In this document: in pieces, positions 56,071 to 64,000 of the stretch
How the letters are laid out: each line of letters opens with the position of its first letter
How positions within the stretch are numbered: position 1 is the first letter of the stretch
From: Pectobacterium sp013449375
GTDB taxonomy: Bacteria > Pseudomonadota > Gammaproteobacteria > Enterobacterales > Enterobacteriaceae
Length of the DNA stretch: 64,000 bases
Direction: 5' to 3' (one strand)
NCBI RefSeq assembly: GCF_048593165.1
Contig: NZ_CP184271.1
Notes under the pieces: model-generated
Told to the model about the DNA's origin: nothing
Seen by the model: only the letters and a program-made list of their open reading frames with translations
The model's database searches: none
Made by a program: the position numbers and the translations under genes

Positions 56071-56309
56071 TATATCCTCCCTTGAAAGCTTAGCTCGGTA
56101 GATATTCATGCATCATCACCTGTTGCGGTGCGCGATGTTGTAAGCCTACGAAGATAAACTCTATTTATCAAACCGACTATAGCATAGGCACTAACAGGAT
56201 ATCAGTAGTCCTTAGAGGCCTAATCTACCAGTTACGTCGCAGATATCACCTTTACTGTGAGGATGGCGCTAACTCAAGTAAACTAAAGGGATTAACGACG
56301 AGGTTACTG

Positions 56310-56864
56310 ATGGCATTAAAAGCAACGGTTTACAAAGCAGCGATCAATATTGCTGATATGGATCGGAATTTTTTTCACGACGCGAACCTGACGATAGCGC
56401 AGCATCCGTCAGAAACGGAACAGCGCATGATGCTGCGGCTTTTAGCGTGGATTTGTCATGCTGATGAAAACCTGCGCTTTACCAAAGGGCTCAGTGCCGA
56501 TGACGAACCGGAAATCTGGCGGCGCAACGATACGATGGAACTGGAGTTGTGGATTGAGCTGGGCCTGCCGGATGAGAAGCGGCTTAAGAAAGCCTGCAAC
56601 CAGTCGCGCGCCGTGGTGCTATACGCGTACAGCGAGCGTGCGGCGCAGGTTTGGTGGAGTGCAATATCAAGTAAGGTTTCTGGGTACAAGAATTTGGCTA
56701 TCCGCTTTTTAGATGATAGCCAGCTGGCTCAGCTTGCCGGACTGGCCGCACGCACGATGGCGTTGCAGGCAACGATACAGGAAGGCACTATCTGGTTGTC
56801 TGACGATAAGAATAGTCTGGAAATCGCATTTTCTGAGTGGAAAATTCCTCAGACTCAGGGATGA
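56310..56864 (+). CDS. yaeQ: YaeQ family protein
   Basis: A 184-residue protein with a PD-(D/E)XK-like fold by family knowledge. The start MALKATVYKAAINIADMDRN and EPEIWRRNDTMELELWIELG match E. coli YaeQ. E. coli YaeQ was linked to suppression of rfaH defects, but its biochemical role is unclear. In E. coli arfB and nlpE follow; here only nlpE does. Confidence 0.94.
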   Translation: MALKATVYKAAINIADMDRNFFHDANLTIAQHPSETEQRMMLRLLAWICHADENLRFTKGLSADDEPEIWRRNDTMELELWIELGLPDEKRLKKACNQSRAVVLYAYSERAAQVWWSAISSKVSGYKNLAIRFLDDSQLAQLAGLAARTMALQATIQEGTIWLSDDKNSLEIAFSEWKIPQTQG

Positions 56865-56934
56865 TAACAGGCTGGATACATTCCAGGGCATTGAGTCAGA
56901 ACGATAAAAACAGGGCAGAGACGGCAGGACAATA

Positions 56935-57633
56935 ATGATGAAAAAACTGGCTATCGGTGTGCTGTTGATTGCAGGGGTTTCTGGGTTGATCGGGTGCCAT
57001 ACTCGCTCACAAGTTCAGGAAGAACCCCTTAAACCAATGGCACAGAGTTATCGTGGCGTTTTACCCTGCGCGGACTGCGGAGGGATTGATACGTCGCTGT
57101 TTTTGGAAAAAGACGGGACTTTTGTGTTGCGAGAGCAGTATCAGACAACGCGAGCAGGTAACAACACGTTTGCTTCCTATGGGCAATGGCGACGTACCGC
57201 TGATAAGCTGGTATTGACGGATAGTGCAGGAGAAAAACGTTACTTCCGCCCGATTGATAAGGGGCTGGAAATGCTGGATCAGCAAGGGCTTCCCATCAAC
57301 TCCTCTCTTCCTCGTCAACTGACGGCAACCGAGCAGGCATTGCCGGATACGCCGATGTCGATGAAGGGCATATACCGCTATCTGGCCGATGCTGCGACGT
57401 TCTCTGATTGCGCCACGGGTAAAACGTTTGTGGTGGCAAGCAATGCTGTGCTGCAAAGGATGTACCTCCGTACGACGGTGTCGGCGGGTGAACCGGTGCT
57501 GGTTTCCTTTACCGCGCATTTTGCCGTGATTCCATCGATGGAAGAAGGGCAGATGGTGAAAGCGGTGGTTCCCAACAGCAGTGATAACGCTCGTATGCGA
57601 GCACGGGCAAACTGCGATACACAGATAGATTAA
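56935..57633 (+). CDS. nlpE: Envelope stress lipoprotein NlpE (CutF)
   Basis: NlpE is an outer-membrane lipoprotein that activates the Cpx response on surface contact or when its maturation fails. The lipobox is LIGC (Cys21) and the N-terminal CADC motif (45-48) is the CXXC of the family. A second domain starts near MKGIYRYLADAATFSDC. AGGAC precedes two adjacent ATGs; the second, at 56938, is equally possible. Confidence 0.95.
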   Translation: MMKKLAIGVLLIAGVSGLIGCHTRSQVQEEPLKPMAQSYRGVLPCADCGGIDTSLFLEKDGTFVLREQYQTTRAGNNTFASYGQWRRTADKLVLTDSAGEKRYFRPIDKGLEMLDQQGLPINSSLPRQLTATEQALPDTPMSMKGIYRYLADAATFSDCATGKTFVVASNAVLQRMYLRTTVSAGEPVLVSFTAHFAVIPSMEEGQMVKAVVPNSSDNARMRARANCDTQID

Positions 57634-57647
57634 TGCAGCTTTAAAAA

Positions 57648-57675
57648 TAAAAGGCACTGATTTCAGTGCCTTTTT
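57648..57675. terminator. Bidirectional terminator between nlpE and mutS
   Basis: AAGGCACTGA pairs with TCAGTGCCTT, with A tracts before and T5 after, between the convergent nlpE and mutS stops. Confidence 0.87.
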
Positions 57676-57690
57676 GGTATCGGTTATGCG

Positions 57691-60255
57691 TTAGAGCATT
57701 TTCTTGAGCTGATAAAGCCAGTCCAGCGCCTGACGTGGCGTGAGCGCATCAGGATCGATGGCTTCCAGCGCTTCGATTGCCGGAGACGGCTCATCATTGC
57801 TCAGCAGCGCCAACTGTGCCCCATCGATATGGCTGGATGACGCATTATTCGATAACGTTTCCAGCTCCTTCAGTTTCTGGCGTGCGCGTTTAATCACTTC
57901 TTTCGGTACGCCAGCTAGAGCGGCGACGGCAAGACCATAACTCTTGCTGGCTGCGCCATCCTGTACGCTGTGCATAAAGGCAATGGTATCACCGTGTTCG
58001 CGCGCATCTAAATGCACGTTCACCACGCCTTCCATTTTTTCCGGCAGAGTGGTCAGTTCAAAGTAGTGCGTGGCAAACAGCGTCATCGCTTTGATGCGGT
58101 TCGCCAGATTTTCGGCACAGGCCCAGGCCAGCGATAGGCCGTCGTAGGTTGAGGTTCCACGGCCGATTTCGTCCATCAATACTAGGCTGTTTTCCGTGGC
58201 ATTGTGCAGAATATTTGCCGTTTCTGTCATTTCCACCATGAAGGTAGAGCGGCCAGAAGCCAGATCGTCGGCGGCACCCACACGAGTGAAAATACGATCG
58301 ACGGGGCCAATGACCGCCTGATCCGCAGGCACAAAGCAGCCGATATGCGCCATCAGCACAATCAGTGCAGCCTGACGCATATAGGTACTTTTCCCGCCCA
58401 TGTTGGGGCCGGTGATAATCAGCATACGACGCTGTGGTGCTAGCGATAGGGGGTTCGAAATAAACGGCTCACGAAGCACCTGCTCAACGACGGGGTGACG
58501 ACCGCCTGTGATTTTGATGCCGGGCTTATCGCTCAGCGTCGGGCAGACGTAATTCAGCGTATCGGCACGTTCGGCCAGATTCGTCAGAACGTCCAATTCT
58601 GCCAACGCGGCGGCGCTTTGCTGAAGCTCGGCCAGATGAGGCAACAGCAGATCGAAAAGCTCATCATAGAGCGCTTTTTCCAGCGCCAGTGCCTTGCCCT
58701 TCGAGGTCAGAACCTTGTCTTCGTACTCTTTCAGCTCGGGGATGATATAGCGTTCGGCATTTTTTAGCGTCTGGCGGCGTACATAGTGGATCGGCACCAG
58801 ATGGCTTTGGCCACGGCTGACCTGAATGTAATAGCCGTGTACGCCGTTGAAGCCGACTTTTAGCGTATCGAGCCCCAGTTTTTCGCGCTCGCGAATTTCC
58901 AGACGATCCAGATAATCGCTGGCACCGTCAGCCAGCGCGCGCCACTCATCCAGTTCCGCGTTGTAGCCTGGCGCGATGACGCCACCGTCACGAACCAGCA
59001 CGGGCGGCGCTTCGACAACCGCGCGTTCCAGCAGGTCTCGTAGTTCATCAAATTGCCCAATCAGGTTGACTAAACGGCGAACGGAGTCAATATCCAGCGG
59101 TGCAAGCTGCTCACGAATATCGGGAAATTGCTGGAAAGCGTGGCGCATACGTGCCAGATCGCGCGGGCGTGCCGTGCGCAATGCGAGTCGCGCCAGAATA
59201 CGTTCCAGATCGCCGACCTGTCGCAGATAGGGTTGCAGATCGGGCGTGATGTCCTGCAACGCGCTAATGGCCTGCTGGCGCTGTTTTAGTGCATCAATAT
59301 CGCGGCTGGGCATATGAATCCAGCGCTTCAGCATTCGGCTGCCCATTGCTGTTACGGTGCAGTCCAAGACGGCAGCCAGCGTATTTTCCACGCCACCGGA
59401 CAGATTCTGCGTCAGTTCAAGGTTACGTCGGGTGGCCGCATCCATGATGATGCCGTCCTGCTGGCGCTCCATGGTAATCCCACGGATATGCGGCAGCGAG
59501 GTGCGCTGTGTGTCTTTTACGTATTGCAGCAGGCATCCGGCGGCACGCAGCGCGAGCTTGGCCTGCTCTACACCAAAACCCGTCAGATCGCGGGTGCCAA
59601 ATTGCAGGTTAAGCTGCTGGCGTGCGGTATCCGGTTCAAACTCCCACAGCGGACGACGGCGTAGCCCATGACGGTTTTCGATCAAATCCATGGATTCGAA
59701 GGATTCAGGGTAGAGTAATTCTGCCGGGTTGGTGCGCTGTAATTCGGCCGCCATGGTTTCCCGATCAGCAGGTTCACTGACACGAAAACGCCCTGAGCTG
59801 ATATCCAGAGTGGCGTAGCCAAATCCCCGACTATCCTGCCAGATTGCGGCCAGCAGGTTATCCTGCTTTTCCTGCAATAGCGCTTCGTCGCTGATGGTGC
59901 CGGGGGTGACGATACGCACGACTTTACGTTCTACCGGGCCTTTGCTGGTGGCGGGATCGCCGATCTGTTCGCAGATAGCAACGGATTCGCCCATTTGCAC
60001 CAGTCTGGCAAGGTAGTTTTCAACGGCATGATGAGGGACGCCTGCCATCGGTATCGGTTCCCCTGCGGAAGCACCGCGTTTCGTCAGTGAAATGTCCAGC
60101 AGTTGGGAAGCCCGTTTGGCATCGTCATAGAACAGTTCGTAAAAATCACCCATGCGGTAAAACAGCAGGATTTCCGGATGTTCAGCCTTTAGTCTAAAGT
60201 ACTGCTGCATCATGGGGGTGTGGGCAGTGAAATCCTTGTCGGTAGAATCTTTCAT
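57691..60255 (-). CDS. mutS: DNA mismatch repair protein MutS
   Basis: MutS recognises mismatches and starts methyl-directed repair with MutL and MutH. The mismatch-wedging FYE motif is at 38-40. The ATPase Walker A GPNMGGKSTYM lies around residue 615, then the DEIGRGTSTYDGLSLA Walker B/signature and a helix-turn-helix near the end. The length is 854 (853 in E. coli). Confidence 0.98.
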   Translation of the reverse strand: MKDSTDKDFTAHTPMMQQYFRLKAEHPEILLFYRMGDFYELFYDDAKRASQLLDISLTKRGASAGEPIPMAGVPHHAVENYLARLVQMGESVAICEQIGDPATSKGPVERKVVRIVTPGTISDEALLQEKQDNLLAAIWQDSRGFGYATLDISSGRFRVSEPADRETMAAELQRTNPAELLYPESFESMDLIENRHGLRRRPLWEFEPDTARQQLNLQFGTRDLTGFGVEQAKLALRAAGCLLQYVKDTQRTSLPHIRGITMERQQDGIIMDAATRRNLELTQNLSGGVENTLAAVLDCTVTAMGSRMLKRWIHMPSRDIDALKQRQQAISALQDITPDLQPYLRQVGDLERILARLALRTARPRDLARMRHAFQQFPDIREQLAPLDIDSVRRLVNLIGQFDELRDLLERAVVEAPPVLVRDGGVIAPGYNAELDEWRALADGASDYLDRLEIREREKLGLDTLKVGFNGVHGYYIQVSRGQSHLVPIHYVRRQTLKNAERYIIPELKEYEDKVLTSKGKALALEKALYDELFDLLLPHLAELQQSAAALAELDVLTNLAERADTLNYVCPTLSDKPGIKITGGRHPVVEQVLREPFISNPLSLAPQRRMLIITGPNMGGKSTYMRQAALIVLMAHIGCFVPADQAVIGPVDRIFTRVGAADDLASGRSTFMVEMTETANILHNATENSLVLMDEIGRGTSTYDGLSLAWACAENLANRIKAMTLFATHYFELTTLPEKMEGVVNVHLDAREHGDTIAFMHSVQDGAASKSYGLAVAALAGVPKEVIKRARQKLKELETLSNNASSSHIDGAQLALLSNDEPSPAIEALEAIDPDALTPRQALDWLYQLKKML

Positions 60256-60475
60256 ATTGATTTTACTCAGTCTTAACGCTTTTGTTCGTTCAGGTGATGG
60301 TGCAGGGTTTGATGGTCAACCGTGCTGATGGCGCGTCACCTGAGCCTTGAAATGGAATGCCAGAAGTATACTGGCTGGCAGATGAAAAACATCACCCGCG
60401 AATGCGCTATCTTACCACTGGTGGCCGTTATTTGGCGTCAGACGACGTTACCAGACTGAGGCTGGAATACGTATG
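60256..60475. other. Intergenic region upstream of mutS
   Basis: This stretch should hold the mutS promoter. On the minus strand a TATACT lies at 60366-60371. No gene is visible. It leads into the left copy of the flanking repeat. Confidence 0.4.
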
Positions 60476-60524
60476 CGATTTTTCCTCTATTGCTTAAGCA
60501 CGCGAGGTGGCTCGCAAGTTTGCC
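60476..60524. repeat. Left copy of hairpin repeat flanking the AT-rich segment
   Basis: Shares a 33-bp core (from GCTTAAG to TTGCC, 27/33 identical) with 63113-63160, and weaker similarity before it. The core folds as AAGC(60496-60499)/GTTT(60518-60521) and GCGAG(60502-60506)/CTCGC(60511-60515). The two copies together bracket the hcp/DUF711 segment. Confidence 0.7.
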
Positions 60525-60680
60525 ATGAAGAGGTATCAGGTCAATAAGGTGAGGATTAAGTCAAATCGGGGAACAATCAATGTTATTAAGCTGATAATGG
60601 GTGACATTTCTGCCTAATGCCGCAGTCAATCATAGGGTAAGATTACAGTAGTAAAAAATAACCAACCAAGGGAATGAATA

Positions 60681-60770
60681 ATGGATAAAAGAACACTACT
60701 CTTAAAATCAGGGCTGACAGTCAGGGAATTACTTCGCCTGAAAAATAACTATGTAGATACAAAAAAATAG
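60681..60770 (+). CDS. Candidate 29-residue small protein
   Basis: The ORF MDKRTLLLKSGLTVRELLRL and nine more residues has an AAGGGAATG ribosome site five bases upstream and a terminator 23 bp after its stop. The product is basic and probably helical. No family is recognised. It may also be the leftover start of a larger gene. Nothing else codes between mutS and the hcp remnant. Confidence 0.35.
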   Translation: MDKRTLLLKSGLTVRELLRLKNNYVDTKK

Positions 60771-60792
60771 CTTATGGGAAAAATATAAAAAT

Positions 60793-60814
60793 AAAAGACA
60801 TTGAGTCTTTTTTT
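60793..60814. terminator. Terminator between the small ORF and the hcp remnant
   Basis: AAAGAC/GTCTTT with a five-base loop, followed by T on the plus strand; the minus strand is also T-rich after the stem, so it can serve both converging units. Confidence 0.65.
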
Positions 60815-60857
60815 GATTATATTTATTTCATCGCATATCTGTGCTGGAATCAAATAC

Positions 60858-61195
60858 TTATGCTTTGATAACCGCATCTCTCAGCACCATTTTAAAATAG
60901 AGTTCATTACCACCGGATTGTGAAGTTCTGTAAAAAAGGAATTCACAGGTTAATTTCTCGTTATCACCTAATGCCTGAGCAATAAGTGGGGGGCTTTATC
61001 TATCGGTTTTCTTATTTCTACGGGGGTGAGAGAAACATTATCCTGTCGAGTTATTCTATTTATTAGCTCATAAACAAAAATCTCATCTTCATGAGCGAGC
61101 TGACACTTGTTACCAATAGAATCTGCACTTGAACAACCCGCAGAGATCAGACCTTGTTTGATGCCGGTGAGTTTCAAATAGATCAAATTTGCCAT
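60858..61195 (-). pseudogene. Frameshifted and truncated hcp (type VI secretion Hcp family)
   Basis: The first 75 codons (MANLIYLKLTGIKQGLISAG, CQLAHEDEIFVYELI, KPIDKAP) are the N-terminal half of an Hcp-family T6SS tube/effector protein. The frame then shifts at a run of six C (minus strand, about 60986-60994). In the adjacent frame it continues PLIAQALGDNEKLTCEFLFY, then RTSQSGGNELYFKMVLRDAV and stops at TAA 60858. One more C would restore the frame. The usual last third (ending near HCMAGTSGYSxW) is missing, so the gene is also C-terminally truncated. The start has AAGGA upstream. It is not near a T6SS cluster in this window. Confidence 0.85.
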
Positions 61196-61516
61196 TATTT
61201 ATTCCTTAACGTTGTCCATAGTCCTGCCCCATAAATCCTTTTTCCTTATGGGCTGGGTAATTTCTGCATTTTTTAGTCAATGAGTCAATAGCGGTTATCG
61301 TACGATGTGTATGATCTCAAATAGTTATTTTGACTATAATTATCGTGAAAATTATATATTCACGGGTTTGTTTTTGTGAGGCAGACATCGAAAATGTAGA
61401 CCATAGATATACTAAAAATCGATAATTGAAAATTTATTATTTATTTATTAATAATTAATTTATGAAAATCAATGTTGCTGAGTTTAGCATTAGAGCGCTT
61501 CTGCTAAATTAATGAG
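61196..61516. other. AT-rich intergenic region upstream of the hcp remnant
   Basis: More than 300 bp of very AT-rich DNA with homopolymer-like TTATTTATTTATTAATAATT runs around 61436-61460. It holds likely promoter elements for the hcp remnant on the minus strand, but no gene. Such composition is typical of horizontally acquired, H-NS-bound DNA. Confidence 0.45.
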
Positions 61517-61549
61517 TCTATTTGACGGTATTAAATCCCGCCAAATAGA
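61517..61549 (-). terminator. Hairpin after the DUF711 gene
   Basis: TCTATTTG then CGG pairs with CCG then CAAATAGA (one mismatch), 15 bp downstream of the stop of the DUF711 gene on the minus strand. The T content after it is modest, so termination is probable but not certain. Confidence 0.55.
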
Positions 61550-61563
61550 TTATCTTTTTAACG

Positions 61564-62796
61564 TTATGGTACAGCCAACACCGCACAATTACATAAGTCA
61601 TCACTTTCAAAGTTGGTGATGTCACCCGCCTTCATATCAGGAACAGGGAAGACTCGAACAGTAAGCGGTTTATTTAAGCGAAAAGCCATCGTCCCTGTGT
61701 CTCTCATTAGGGCTGAAAGTTTATCAATAGAGACATCACCGGGAACAGGAACGGTATCCAGCCCAATTCCACAAACAGCGCTGTAAGTCAGCAACGAGCG
61801 AATATCAAAATTTGATTTTACAGATCCATCAGCTAAACCTTGATCTTCAGTTAATGCAAGCATTAACCCAGAAAACCCCACCAACTCTGTATCTTTTACT
61901 GATTTAAATACCTTAGTTAATAATCCTGATACTTCGACAGTGCCTGATGCTCCAAAATATTCGACCCCCATTTGTTCATAGACTTCGGCCATACTAGCGC
62001 AATTTTTAGAGGGTGCTGCCGAACTATCGAAGCCTGAAAACGTAAAGGGAAAATCCATTTTTGCATGGTTAATAATATGTTGAATTGCTGAGATATGATA
62101 CTGAATGGCTGTGCTCAGGACGGTGTAATAATTACTGAACAGCTGATTATGGTTTTTTGTGCCTTTCTGTTTATTGAAGTTTTTTAAGGTATTAACCAGC
62201 AGGTCGGGGGTTTCAAGACCAATAACAAAGCAATCCCCTAATTCTTTTTTATGATATCCGGCCGGAAAATAAGGTATTAGTGGTTTACAATTGAAGTTGA
62301 CGGTAAAGTTAAAATTTCCCTCACCTCGTGGGGTTATTACACTAATTTTTTTCACACATGACGCGGCAGTCTTAATAAGCTCATTGTCGACAATACCATA
62401 ATCATCCAAGGGGATATTTACACAGGCATTGCACAAATCGCCAAACTCATTAATGAGATCAGGCAGCATCTCAATTTCTCTTGCGGTTTTTGCTTCACCA
62501 ATAGCAAATCTTACCCTTATTCCTGACTGATTATTGTGAGCCAGTAATTTGCTAATATAGTGTAAATCAGCTCGGGCACTCTCTATACTGCTTAGGTTGA
62601 GATATTCCCCAAATGGATTGGTAACAATGCGAATGGACTGTACCGTGTAGTGGTGACGTTGAAACTCTGCCGTTAAATCTGATAAAAATGTTGAGGCTTT
62701 ATTAATTTCTGTCTGCCAACTCTCTTTATCGTGGCTTAATGATAGAAATGCTGTCACAGTCCGTATTTTACAAAGTGCTTTCTCTTTATAACCCAC
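61564..62796 (-). CDS. DUF711 (UPF0210-like) family protein
   Basis: A cytoplasmic protein of about 410 residues recognised by the family hallmark CGIGLDTVPVPGDVS, followed by TMAFRLNKPLTVRVFPVPD, KAGDITNF and GFSGLMLALTEDQGL. DUF711 has a fold related to the pyruvate formate-lyase/ribonucleotide reductase barrel by structural classification, but no glycyl-radical motif is seen here and the reaction is unknown. The GTG at 62796 has AGGGAGA upstream and fits better than the ATG at 62823. The gene is clearly AT-richer than its neighbours, with TTA/ATA/AAT codons, and stands alone, which suggests horizontal transfer. Confidence 0.8.
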   Translation of the reverse strand: MGYKEKALCKIRTVTAFLSLSHDKESWQTEINKASTFLSDLTAEFQRHHYTVQSIRIVTNPFGEYLNLSSIESARADLHYISKLLAHNNQSGIRVRFAIGEAKTAREIEMLPDLINEFGDLCNACVNIPLDDYGIVDNELIKTAASCVKKISVITPRGEGNFNFTVNFNCKPLIPYFPAGYHKKELGDCFVIGLETPDLLVNTLKNFNKQKGTKNHNQLFSNYYTVLSTAIQYHISAIQHIINHAKMDFPFTFSGFDSSAAPSKNCASMAEVYEQMGVEYFGASGTVEVSGLLTKVFKSVKDTELVGFSGLMLALTEDQGLADGSVKSNFDIRSLLTYSAVCGIGLDTVPVPGDVSIDKLSALMRDTGTMAFRLNKPLTVRVFPVPDMKAGDITNFESDDLCNCAVLAVP

Positions 62797-62823
62797 TGGA
62801 TTCTCCCTGGAAATTATTGCCAT

Positions 62824-63112
62824 ACATTGGGTGGCTCTGTCATATCATCCTACTCGGTAGAGCAAAACAAATACAATGGCATTTGGAGTGTGTGGCGGCA
62901 TGTCTTGCTTTTTATACGTATTAATATGCATGAGTCGCAGTGGGGTTATGAATCATGGCATTGAAAAATAACATATTATTTGTTTTGATAGGGATGCCGA
63001 CGCTTTAGGCAAAATATGAGGTCATCCCCACGTTGGATACTTCCCACCATGTTATCAAGCATAAGGCCAGTTCTTTGTAATGTAGCAGATGACTGGGATA
63101 AGGACGCGCATC
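62824..63112. other. Intergenic region between DUF711 and GST genes
   Basis: No complete gene is visible. A 17-codon ORF at 62955-63008 reads MALKNNILFVLIGMPTL, like the beginning of a signal peptide, and then stops; it may be a relic. The region ends in the right copy of the flanking repeat. Confidence 0.4.
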
Positions 63113-63160
63113 CGATTTTCCACTGGCGCTTAAGTGCGCGAGGCGGTTCGCAAACTTGCC
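63113..63160. repeat. Right copy of hairpin repeat flanking the AT-rich segment
   Basis: Direct-orientation partner of 60476-60524. The stem AAGT(63132-63135)/ACTT(63154-63157) plus GCGAG(63138-63142)/TTCGC(63147-63151) keeps pairing although the bases differ from the left copy. Confidence 0.7.
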
Positions 63161-63191
63161 TGTTAAATAAGTGATGCCTCGCGCTGAGGCT

Positions 63192-63821
63192 TTATTCTAC
63201 GCGCGATTCAATGTCCTGAACTTTCTGCCAGCTAGGCAAATTTTTCAGACGCTGTGAATAGCATTGAATATTCGGGAATCGTTCTCTGGGCACGAGCCGT
63301 TCTACGACGGTATTAATCACGAAGCCCAGCATAATATCCGCGCCACTCAGCTTATCGCCCACGATAAATTCTCTTGCAGACAGCATGTCGTCTAAAAATG
63401 AAAAGACTTTCTCGAATTCGTTGTCGGCGTAGTTCTCAAGGAAATTCAGCGTGGTGCCGGTATTCTTTTCAAATTCGCCAAAGATCTTTAATAACACTGG
63501 CAGCATGGCTGAGCTTTCTGCAAAGTGTATCCACTGAAGATAGTCAATGTATTCGGCCTCACTTACATCTGGAGCCAGGTGTTTAGCATAGCGATTGATC
63601 AAGTATTCAACGATAGCGCCAGATTCCGCGATGATCTTTCCCCCTTCCTCAATCAACGGCGATTTACCCAAAGGATGTATTGCTTTTAATGAGTCCGGTG
63701 CTAAGTGCGTTTTTTCATCCCGTTGATATCTGACGAGTTCATAAGGTATTCCCGCTTCCTCAAGCAGCCAGAGGATACGAACAGACCGTGAATCATTAAG
63801 ATGGTGTAATGTTAATCCCAT
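63192..63821 (-). CDS. Glutathione S-transferase family protein
   Basis: A cytosolic GST of 209 residues. The N-terminal thioredoxin-like half has the catalytic-region start LTLHHLNDSRSVRILWLLEE, the cis-proline HPLGKSPLI and the glutathione-binding ESGAIVEYL; a helical C-terminal half follows (FIVGDKLSGADIMLGF). The ATG at 63821 with AAGGA upstream is preferred over that at 63863. The substrate is unknown; it may detoxify electrophiles. Confidence 0.9.
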   Translation of the reverse strand: MGLTLHHLNDSRSVRILWLLEEAGIPYELVRYQRDEKTHLAPDSLKAIHPLGKSPLIEEGGKIIAESGAIVEYLINRYAKHLAPDVSEAEYIDYLQWIHFAESSAMLPVLLKIFGEFEKNTGTTLNFLENYADNEFEKVFSFLDDMLSAREFIVGDKLSGADIMLGFVINTVVERLVPRERFPNIQCYSQRLKNLPSWQKVQDIESRVE

Positions 63822-63980
63822 ATTATTTTTCCTTAAATTCTGATGAAGAATGCGAGTCGTCATGATGTGGTTCCCTCCGCTTATGTGGGTTCCATGTCAT
63901 ATCAGCAGAGTAGCGGTTCCGGTGGTTTGCGGCTAACAAGGCTATTTTTGAGGGGGTATAAATATTTTTATGAGGTAATA

Positions 63981-64000
63981 ATGACTATGAATGACGGCCA
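63981..64000 (+). CDS. Possible start of a gene running off the window
   Basis: ATGACTATGAATGACGG at the edge is preceded by TATGAGGTAATA, a good ribosome site, and lies divergent from the GST gene. Only six codons are visible (MTMNDG), so the identity cannot be judged. Confidence 0.35.

Noticed and set aside
60476..63160. Prophage or complete insertion sequence between the flanking repeats
   Set aside because: No integrase, transposase, tRNA attachment site or target-site duplication is visible, so only an accessory segment is claimed.

Overview
The window is chromosomal DNA from an enterobacterial soft-rot bacterium, most likely Pectobacterium. Gene content, order and protein similarity are those of the Enterobacterales. 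The csrB-type RNA between syd and yqcC has the form described as rsmB (aepH) in Erwinia/Pectobacterium carotovorum, and a full-length 127-bp ERIC element lies between frr and ispC. Nearly all of the window is conserved housekeeping DNA. No prophage, complete insertion sequence or CRISPR array is visible.

Region 1 (1-28.7 kb) follows the Escherichia coli 61-63 min order. It holds the end of recC, ptrA-recB-recD (exonuclease V plus a periplasmic protease), argA with two ARG boxes, amiC, three initiator tRNA genes, mltA, a BisC-like molybdoenzyme (an extra gene relative to E. coli), tcdA, csdE-csdA, a YgdI-type lipoprotein, the divergent gcvB sRNA and gcvA, ygdD-rlmM, a highly structured intergenic element, xni, ppnN, queF, syd, rsmB with two upstream GacA-type boxes, and yqcC-truC-yqcA.

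Region 2 (28.7-57.7 kb) switches abruptly to the E. coli 4 min order: yaeH, dapD, glnD, map, then rpsB-tsf, pyrH, frr, ispC, uppS-cdsA-rseP-bamA-skp-lpxD-fabZ-lpxA-lpxB-rnhB-dnaE-accA, tilS, rof/yaeP, yaeQ and nlpE. This block makes ribosomal and elongation proteins, UMP, isoprenoid and phospholipid precursors, lipid A, the outer-membrane assembly machine, the replicase and malonyl-CoA. Compared with E. coli, ldcC and arfB are absent here and yaeR survives only as a 41-codon stub overlapping the tilS start.

Region 3 (57.7-64 kb) returns to mutS (E. coli 61 min) and then enters an AT-rich accessory segment. It contains a 29-codon ORF with its own terminator, a frameshifted and truncated hcp (type VI secretion) gene and a DUF711-family gene. 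The segment is bracketed by two diverged copies of a hairpin repeat whose stems show compensatory changes. A glutathione S-transferase-like gene and the start of another gene close the window.

The least explained parts are the DUF711/hcp segment with its flanking repeats, the multi-hairpin element between rlmM and xni, and a short promoter-to-terminator unit between ispC and uppS that could be a small RNA or an attenuated leader. Every call rests on reading the sequence and on remembered family knowledge; no database search was run.
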